Below, one piece after another: positions 54,872 through 63,153 of a stretch of 63,153 nt of DNA. Position numbers and translations under genes: made by a program. The stretch is from the NCBI GenBank assembly GCA_001983455.1, contig LJDB01000009.1:1-63153 (forward strand). The letters are read 5' to 3'. The stretch comes from Candidatus Epulonipiscium fishelsonii. GTDB lineage: Bacteria > Bacillota > Clostridia > Lachnospirales > Cellulosilyticaceae. Within the stretch, counting starts at the first letter, position 1. Each line of letters starts with the position of its first letter. Below the pieces are notes generated by a model. The model was not told the DNA's origin, ran no database searches, and saw only the letters and a list, made by a program, of their open reading frames with translations.

Positions 54872-55684
54872 CTAAATTTTATATTCAGATATTAATTTTT
54901 CTATTTCTTTAAATGGTAATCCTGTCATTTCCATAATTAAATCTATTTTTAAACCTTTCATTATAGCTTTTTTAGCTACTTCAATTTTTTCTTGATATAC
55001 TCCTTGGTTTATTCCTTCTTGCTTAACATTTTTTAAAATAGATACATTAACTGTATTATTTTCTTTTAAATAATGTTCATAGCTTTGCTTTTCTTTGTCT
55101 GTCAGTCTAGATACAGCTAGTCTTTCTTTTGTACTGACTAGAATTTTACTTACAGCACCTTCTCTAATTGTGTTATGCTTAAAAAAGTAAATCCATTCAT
55201 CCAATTCGTTTTTGGCTTCATTATCAAAGTTTTCTATATTAATTAAATAGTACTCTGGGAAAATATTTCTAGCTATAATCAATTCACTAGTTTGTATACT
55301 TTGCCAATCCTTAAAAGAAGTTTCTCCTTTGTAGATATATCCATTGCCTATGCAAGAATTAAAATAAAGTATATTTACAGAAATTATTTTTTCTATGTTT
55401 GTATGGTTTTTGTTCCTATCCAATATAGTTTTAGCGGTTTTCCATATCATTTTTCCAAGATAATCATCTTCTTTACTATGTTGAATAACTACAATAGTCT
55501 TACCATCTTTAATTAACAGCTCCATCTGGGTTTCTTTATTGTCTTTATTTTTTAGTATCTCTACTATAGTAACATCTTCTTTTAATAAAGCACTAAGAAA
55601 TCCCTCTAGTATATCAAGATTTTCTTCTTCTCTTAAAATATGCTTCATAGCATATTCAAAAGAGATTAATTCCCTTTTTTTCAT
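54872..55684 (-). CDS. Rpn-like PD-(D/E)XK nuclease/transposase-family protein, possibly inactive
   Basis: This 270-residue protein matches the Rpn/PDDEXK transposase-like family in overall pattern: FEYAMKHILREEENLDILEGFLSALL at the N-terminus, a core strand pair, and a C-terminal KKAIMKGLKIDLIMEMTGL helix-turn segment. In the core, MELLIKDGKTIVVIQHSK stands where active members have a D...(E)xQ motif, so the first Asp reads Glu and the second acidic residue reads Val. It may have lost nuclease activity. GAGGTG precedes the start. Confidence 0.75.
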   Translation of the reverse strand: MKKRELISFEYAMKHILREEENLDILEGFLSALLKEDVTIVEILKNKDNKETQMELLIKDGKTIVVIQHSKEDDYLGKMIWKTAKTILDRNKNHTNIEKIISVNILYFNSCIGNGYIYKGETSFKDWQSIQTSELIIARNIFPEYYLINIENFDNEAKNELDEWIYFFKHNTIREGAVSKILVSTKERLAVSRLTDKEKQSYEHYLKENNTVNVSILKNVKQEGINQGVYQEKIEVAKKAIMKGLKIDLIMEMTGLPFKEIEKLISEYKI

Positions 55685-55712
55685 TTAATCACCTCAATGC
55701 AATTACTTGTAA

Positions 55713-55731
55713 GGGAGCACACCATGCTCCC
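55713..55731. repeat. GGGAGCA/TGCTCCC palindrome
   Basis: Seven-base perfect stem with a five-base loop between the Rpn-like gene and ilvB. It could end ilv operon transcription on the minus strand, and it resembles the palindrome at 54627. Confidence 0.55.
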
Positions 55732-55756
55732 AATAATTTTTTACTATTAAACTACA

Positions 55757-57421
55757 CTATTCAAGAATTATTTCGTTTATAGGTGAACCTGGTTTTACCA
55801 TAGGAAGAACTTTGTCATCTTTGTCTATAATGCAATCTATTAAAGTAGCTTCCCTATTTTTTATAGCTTGCATTAGCACATTATTAAAGTCTTCTATATT
55901 TTGAACTTTATAACCTTTCATACCATAAGTCTGTGCAAGTTTTGAAAATTCTGGATTATCTTCCAGTGTACTTTCCGAATACCTGTTATCATAGAAAAGA
56001 CTTTGCCACTGACGCACCATTCCGAGGGAATGATTGTTCATTACTACAATTATAACAGGCAGATTGTAATTTGAAACAGTGGAAAGTTCGTTACAATTCA
56101 TTTTAAATGAACCATCACCAGTAACTTGAACTACAACCTTATCTGGACATGCCACAATTGCACCGATAGCTGCTCCCAATCCAAATCCCATAGTTCCAAG
56201 TCCACCTGATGTTAAAAGTGTTCTGGGCTTTGTATATGAAAAATATTGTGCAGCCCAAATTTGATGTTGTCCCACATCAGTGGTTATAATTGCATCTCCA
56301 TCGGTAATCTGGTCTATACTTTCCATTATTTGTTCTGCATTAAATTTTGTATTTCTTAAACAATTTATTTCTTGCTCTTTCTTCCAATTTGATATTTGTT
56401 CAAGCCATTTATTGTGTGACTGGGGCTCAAGCATATTATTTAATTCATTTAGTATAGCTTTTGCGTCTCCAACAATTTGCTCAGTTACACTAATATTTTT
56501 ACCTATTTCAGACTGATCTATATCAATATGCAATATCTTTGCCTCTTTCGCAAAAGATACGATATTACTAGTCACTCTATCGCTAAATCTGACTCCTATA
56601 GCAATAAGTAGATCACATTCCATAAGACCTTTATTAGATGCAATATCTCCATGCATTCCAATCATTCCTGTTGAAAGTGGATTCTTCTGACTAAACCCAC
56701 CTGTACCCATAAGAGAATTTGCGACAGGAGCTTGAATTAACTCAGCAAATGTCTTTAATTCATTTTTAGCTTCACTTATAATTACACCGCCACCCATATA
56801 TATAAATGGTCGTTCACTTTGCTCAATTAATTTTTTTGCAAGTTGTATTTCGTCTTTATCTATAGCTGGTGTATCAACCTTTAACATAGGAACATTAGGA
56901 CTTGGGAACTGTGTTTTGTTGATTGATACATCTTTTGGTATATCAATTAATACAGGCCCAGGTCTTCCTGAAGTTGCTACAAAAAAAGCTTCTTTTATGG
57001 TTTTTTCCAAATTACGTACATCTTTAACAATGTAATTTTTCTTCGTTATACTCTTAGTGATATCTACAATATCTACCTCTTGAAAACTATTTCTACCGAG
57101 CAGAGAAACACCTACATTTCCAGTGAACACAACTAGTGGAGAAGAGTCAGAATAAGCTGTTGCTAAGCCTGTTACAACGTTAGTTGCTCCTGGACCAGAT
57201 GTTGATATGCATACGCCTACTTTTCCTGTAGCTCTTGCATATCCATCCGCAGCATGAGATGCTCCTTGTTCATGGGCAGCTAAAATATGTTTAATTTTAT
57301 CACGATTTTTATATAGTTCATCATATATTTGTAAAACCGAACCACCAGGATACCCAAAAACTGTATCCACTCCTTGTTCTAGTAAACATTCTATTAATAT
57401 TTTTGCTCCTGAATATTCCAA
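55757..57421 (-). CDS. ilvB: Acetolactate synthase large subunit (copy 1)
   Basis: This ThDP enzyme joins two pyruvates, or pyruvate and 2-ketobutyrate, at the first shared step of valine/isoleucine synthesis. The 554 residues include the catalytic Glu in AAHEQGASHAADGYARATG, IDIPKDV, and the ThDP motif GDGSFKMNCNELSTV followed by VVMNNHSLGMVRQWQ. It starts at TTG after AAGGAGG. It is a close tandem paralogue of the next upstream gene. No ilvN regulatory subunit is seen in the window. It is the last gene of the ilvC-ilvD-ilvB-ilvB unit. Confidence 0.95.
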   Translation of the reverse strand: MEYSGAKILIECLLEQGVDTVFGYPGGSVLQIYDELYKNRDKIKHILAAHEQGASHAADGYARATGKVGVCISTSGPGATNVVTGLATAYSDSSPLVVFTGNVGVSLLGRNSFQEVDIVDITKSITKKNYIVKDVRNLEKTIKEAFFVATSGRPGPVLIDIPKDVSINKTQFPSPNVPMLKVDTPAIDKDEIQLAKKLIEQSERPFIYMGGGVIISEAKNELKTFAELIQAPVANSLMGTGGFSQKNPLSTGMIGMHGDIASNKGLMECDLLIAIGVRFSDRVTSNIVSFAKEAKILHIDIDQSEIGKNISVTEQIVGDAKAILNELNNMLEPQSHNKWLEQISNWKKEQEINCLRNTKFNAEQIMESIDQITDGDAIITTDVGQHQIWAAQYFSYTKPRTLLTSGGLGTMGFGLGAAIGAIVACPDKVVVQVTGDGSFKMNCNELSTVSNYNLPVIIVVMNNHSLGMVRQWQSLFYDNRYSESTLEDNPEFSKLAQTYGMKGYKVQNIEDFNNVLMQAIKNREATLIDCIIDKDDKVLPMVKPGSPINEIILE

Positions 57422-57494
57422 GGTAAGCCTCCTTATATTGTACTTCTATTTACTGAAGTTACTAGTTTTTATTAAAAAAAATATTAAAGCGGGA

Positions 57495-57519
57495 AGTTGA
57501 GGCCAAATTCGCCCCAACT
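57495..57519. repeat. Hairpin between the two ilvB genes
   Basis: AGTTGAGGC at 57495-57503 pairs with GCCCCAACT at 57511-57519 with one mismatch. It may lower expression of the distal ilvB. Confidence 0.5.
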
Positions 57520-57543
57520 CGCCTTATTATAGCATTTTTATTC

Positions 57544-59208
57544 TTACTTAAGAATTAATTCATTTATAGGTGAGCCTGGTGCTACCATAGGAAAAGCTCT
57601 ATCTTCTCTATCTATAATGCAATCTATTAAAACCGCTTCTCTATTTTTCATAGCTTGTATAAATATGTTATTAAAGTCTTCTATATTTTCAACCTGATAA
57701 CCTTTTATATCATAAGCTTGTGCAAGTTTTGAAAAGTTTGGACTTCCTTCCAATGCAGTTTCAAAATATCTTTTCTCGAAGAAAAGATGTTGCAACTGTC
57801 GTACCATACCAAGAGAACGATTGTTCATTACTACCATTATAATAGGTAGATTATAATCTGCAACTGAGGAAAGTTCATTACAGTTCATTCTAAGTGCACC
57901 ATCACCAGTAATTTGAATTACAAGTTTGTCTGGATACGCCATACTTACACCAACACTTGCTCCTAATCCAAAGCCCATAGTTCCAATTCCACCAGATGTT
58001 ATAAACGTTCTTGGTTTTGTATATGAAAAATATTGTGCCGCCCAAAGTTGATGTTGTCCTACATCAGTAACTATGATAGCATCTCCATTTGTAATATGGT
58101 CTATGCTTTCCATAATTTGTTCTGCATTAAACTTTGTATTCTTCAAACAATGTATTTCTTGCTCTTTTTTCCAATTTGCTATTTTTTCAAGCCATTTAAT
58201 ATGCGATTTTGGCTTAACTACACTATTCAACTCATGAAGAATTGCTTTCGCATCTCCAACAATTTGTTCAGATACATTAACAGTTTTACCTATCTCAGAC
58301 TGGTCTATATCAATATGCAATATCTTTGCCTCTTTTGCAAAAGATACTATATTACTTGTTACTCTATCGTTAAATCTAACCCCTATAGCAATAAGTAAAT
58401 CGCATTCCATAACGCCTTTATTAGATGCAATATTTCCATGCATTCCAAGCATTCCTGTTGAAAGTGGATTCTTCTGATTGAACCCGCCTATACCCATAAG
58501 AGAATTTGCGACAGGAGCCCCAATTAATTCAGCAAATGTATTTAATTCATCTTCTGCTCCACTTATAATTATGCCACCGCCTATATATATATATGGCCGT
58601 TCACTTTGTTCAATTAATTTTTTCGCAAGTTGTATTTCCTCTTTGTTTATAACTGGTGTATCAACCTTTAAAATGGGAAGGTTATTACTTGGGAATGTTG
58701 TTTTGTTGATTGATACATCTTTTGGTATATCAATTAATACAGGGCCAGGTCTTCCTGAAGCTGCCACAAAAAAAGCTTCTTTTATAGTTTTTTCTAAATT
58801 ACATACATCTTTAACAATATAATTTTTCTTCGTTATGCTCTTAGTTATATCTATAATATCTACCTCTTGAAAACTATTTTTTCCAAGCATAGAAACACTC
58901 ACATTTCCAGTGAACACAACTATTGGAGAAGAGTCAGCATAAGCTGTTGCTATACCTGTTACAAAATTAGTTGCTCCTGGACCAGATGTTGATATGCATA
59001 CACCTACTTTCCCTGTAGCTCTTGCATATCCGTCTGCTGCATGAGCTGCTCCTTGTTCATGAGAAACTAAAATATGTTTAATTTTATCACTATTTTTATC
59101 TAGTTCATCATATATTTGTAAAACCGAACCACCAGGATACCCAAAAATTGTATCCACTCCTTGTTCTATTAAACATTTAATTAATATTTTCGCTCCCGAA
59201 TATTCCAA
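57544..59208 (-). CDS. ilvB: Acetolactate synthase large subunit (copy 2)
   Basis: This 554-residue paralogue of the gene at 55757 has the same ThDP and catalytic motifs (SHEQGAAHAADGYARATG; GDGALRMNCNELSSV). The two proteins have equal length and align without gaps by eye, so the duplication is fairly recent, but differences are spread along the whole length. Notable is RQLQHLFFEKRYFETALEG in place of RQWQSLFYDNRYSESTLED near the C-terminus; the Trp of the usual MVRQWQ is Leu here, a region near the active site and herbicide site in other AHAS enzymes. Start is TTG after AAGGAGGG. Confidence 0.93.
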   Translation of the reverse strand: MEYSGAKILIKCLIEQGVDTIFGYPGGSVLQIYDELDKNSDKIKHILVSHEQGAAHAADGYARATGKVGVCISTSGPGATNFVTGIATAYADSSPIVVFTGNVSVSMLGKNSFQEVDIIDITKSITKKNYIVKDVCNLEKTIKEAFFVAASGRPGPVLIDIPKDVSINKTTFPSNNLPILKVDTPVINKEEIQLAKKLIEQSERPYIYIGGGIIISGAEDELNTFAELIGAPVANSLMGIGGFNQKNPLSTGMLGMHGNIASNKGVMECDLLIAIGVRFNDRVTSNIVSFAKEAKILHIDIDQSEIGKTVNVSEQIVGDAKAILHELNSVVKPKSHIKWLEKIANWKKEQEIHCLKNTKFNAEQIMESIDHITNGDAIIVTDVGQHQLWAAQYFSYTKPRTFITSGGIGTMGFGLGASVGVSMAYPDKLVIQITGDGALRMNCNELSSVADYNLPIIMVVMNNRSLGMVRQLQHLFFEKRYFETALEGSPNFSKLAQAYDIKGYQVENIEDFNNIFIQAMKNREAVLIDCIIDREDRAFPMVAPGSPINELILK

Positions 59209-59236
59209 ACCAAACCCTCCTTATAATATAAGTATA

Positions 59237-59253
59237 GGCGAACAAAGTTCGCC
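59237..59253. repeat. GGCGAAC/GTTCGCC palindrome (copy 2)
   Basis: GGCGAAC, AAA, GTTCGCC directly after the ilvD stop codon. The same stem occurs at 23638-23654 after hisS. Confidence 0.5.
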
Positions 59254-62021
<2,768 letters not shown>

Positions 62022-62023
62022 TT

Positions 62024-62052
62024 ATTTTAGTATGTTATAAACAACTTGTCAA
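62024..62052 (-). promoter_or_regulatory. Promoter of the ilv operon
   Basis: On the minus strand TTGACA (62052-62047), 17 bases, TAAAAT (62029-62024). Transcription would start near 62017, leaving a leader of about 107 bases before ilvC. No T-box specifier or AGGGTGG-type antiterminator is seen. Confidence 0.85.
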
Positions 62053-62132
62053 CTTATAAATCAGTTAGGCATAGCGTAAAACTTTATTCATAATATAATT
62101 TTTCTTTTAAATTAATAGATAAAATTGAACAA

Positions 62133-62155
62133 AGCCACCCTTTAGATGGATGGCT
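62133..62155 (-). terminator. Terminator of the right-edge gene
   Basis: AGCCACCC at 62133-62140 pairs with GGATGGCT at 62148-62155 through a seven-base loop with one G-U pair, followed on the minus strand by a T-rich tail. Confidence 0.75.
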
Positions 62156-62175
62156 CTGGTTAAATTGTTATATTA

Positions 62176-63153
62176 TTACTTAATTGTTTTTGGTTCTACA
62201 CAAACGCTTAATGGTAAAATACTTTGTTCTAACAAATCTCCTTGAACGAATGCTAGGCAGCTTGATTCTCCGCCAAGTGCAGATAAAGCAAATTTTGGTG
62301 GTACACAAAGTCCTTCGTGTTGGAATTTGTATTGTACAAAATAAATAACTTTGAAATATAAAGTTAATCCAATTGCAAGATATTCATCGTCAGATGCAAT
62401 TACTCTAGCTAAAGCTTGAGCTGAAATTCCTTGAGTTACTCCGTTGTTTGGTTCAAATTCTTTGTACATTGCATTTGATTCTTCCATTATAACGCCTTGG
62501 CACATATCTCCAGCCACATATCCTATATAGTTAATTGTTGGAACAAGTTTGTTACATCCAACTGGATTTTCTGTTGCAAATGAAATGCCGTATGGAGTGT
62601 ATAAATCGAATGCTACATTGCTTGGATTAGTATCTTTGTCATATCCTGGGCAAGTTTCACATGGAAGGTATCTTAAAGTTAACATTCCTTCTTTACATAC
62701 TTTATAGTTACAATCAATTACTTTAATTGCAAAAGTTACGTCGATGTCTCTTAAAACTACTCTTGAGATATTTGGTGTATTTTTTCCTGGTTTAATTTCA
62801 GAAAATCTGTAATGATTTGGGCAAACAAAGTTAAAATCTATGTCTACAACTTGAAGTTGAAGATTTGTTGCATTTTCTAAATCTTCTTTAGTTAATCCAT
62901 CAAATAAAATATCTGTTGTGCGTCCAGTAGTAGTGTTTTGACATGCATCTACTAAAGCATCAATTGATACTACTCGACATAAATTAAGACCACTTTCGTC
63001 AAAAACTACAGGTGCCATCATTGTTAAAAGTCTTGGTTCACCAATTGGTGCAAATACTCCAGGATTTAAAAGTGATTGTGAATCAGTAAGATTTATATTA
63101 AGATTTCCAAAAGACTGAGTTGAAAAATATTTAGAATCGTTGTTGTTGTAATT
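62176..63153 (-). CDS. Uncharacterised cysteine-containing protein (5' end outside window)
   Basis: The frame is open from the window edge to the stop at 62176, so at least 325 residues of the C-terminus are present and the true start lies beyond 63153. An internal ATG at 63021 is probably not the start, since the frame before it (FSTQSFGNLNINLTDSQSLL) is coding-like. The visible part is beta-rich with spaced cysteines (LCRVVS, FVCPNHY, DCNYKVCKEG, LPCETCPGYD, GCNKL, MCQGV, LCVPP, SCLAF, VCVEP) and a Asn-rich beginning. The many single cysteines in an anaerobe suggest metal binding or crosslinking, for example in a spore or surface layer, but no family is recognised. Confidence 0.7.
   Translation of the reverse strand, partial: NYNNNDSKYFSTQSFGNLNINLTDSQSLLNPGVFAPIGEPRLLTMMAPVVFDESGLNLCRVVSIDALVDACQNTTTGRTTDILFDGLTKEDLENATNLQLQVVDIDFNFVCPNHYRFSEIKPGKNTPNISRVVLRDIDVTFAIKVIDCNYKVCKEGMLTLRYLPCETCPGYDKDTNPSNVAFDLYTPYGISFATENPVGCNKLVPTINYIGYVAGDMCQGVIMEESNAMYKEFEPNNGVTQGISAQALARVIASDDEYLAIGLTLYFKVIYFVQYKFQHEGLCVPPKFALSALGGESSCLAFVQGDLLEQSILPLSVCVEPKTIK

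Overview
The window is strongly AT-rich chromosomal DNA from a low-GC Firmicute, most likely an anaerobic, endospore-lineage member of the Clostridia (Lachnospirales-like). The evidence is a Rex repressor, a RecU resolvase, an alr-MazEF cassette, a Spo0E-like phosphatase, a SCIFF peptide with its radical SAM maturase, strong AGGAGG-type ribosome sites and several TTG/GTG starts. I see no rRNA, tRNA or CRISPR array.

Layout. 1-7452: a GNAT gene, then an accessory two-gene cassette (954-aa unknown protein plus 1105-aa P-loop/helicase-like protein). 7570-11139: rex, a coiled-coil protein, acpS, alr and a MazEF-type pair. 11278-14164: a TRAFAC-type GTPase, a membrane-anchored partner with an in-frame slippery heptamer and an open -1 frame, and two paralogous small proteins. 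14190-23687: housekeeping genes (clpC, an endosialidase-annotated-type protein, radA, phosphoesterase, polysaccharide deacetylase, Spo0E-like, OB-fold protein, GNAT, hisS). 23688-24865: non-coding DNA with a higher-order tandem repeat. 24866-33017: the most striking accessory locus, with two intact SEL1-repeat genes and the relic of a third, a HerA/FtsK-type ATPase, an HNH-like toxin nuclease and a putative immunity protein. The last three overlap by ATGA junctions and end at one terminator. 33068-43001: an SDR, a membrane protein, an RluA-type synthase, recU, a lipoprotein glycosidase-like protein, an MBL hydrolase, a CorA-like protein, a DppA-type peptidase, two small secreted proteins and a ParB-like/BMP fusion.

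From 43063 most genes are on the minus strand: a stalk-domain protein, deoB, a HipA-like kinase, MBL hydrolase, relA/spoT, apt, recJ (an S1-domain gene is on plus), the SCIFF maturase and SCIFF peptide, an Rpn-like nuclease, and a branched-chain amino acid operon read ilvC-ilvD-ilvB-ilvB. A cysteine-containing unknown protein runs off the right edge.

The housekeeping parts cover nucleotide salvage and alarmone metabolism (deoB, apt, relA), DNA repair (radA, recU, recJ), redox control (rex), proteostasis (clpC), wall precursor supply (alr) and valine/isoleucine synthesis (ilv). Three accessory modules look like conflict or defence loci: the helicase cassette, the GTPase cassette and the SEL1-HerA-nuclease locus. 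Their functions are inferred from architecture and context only.
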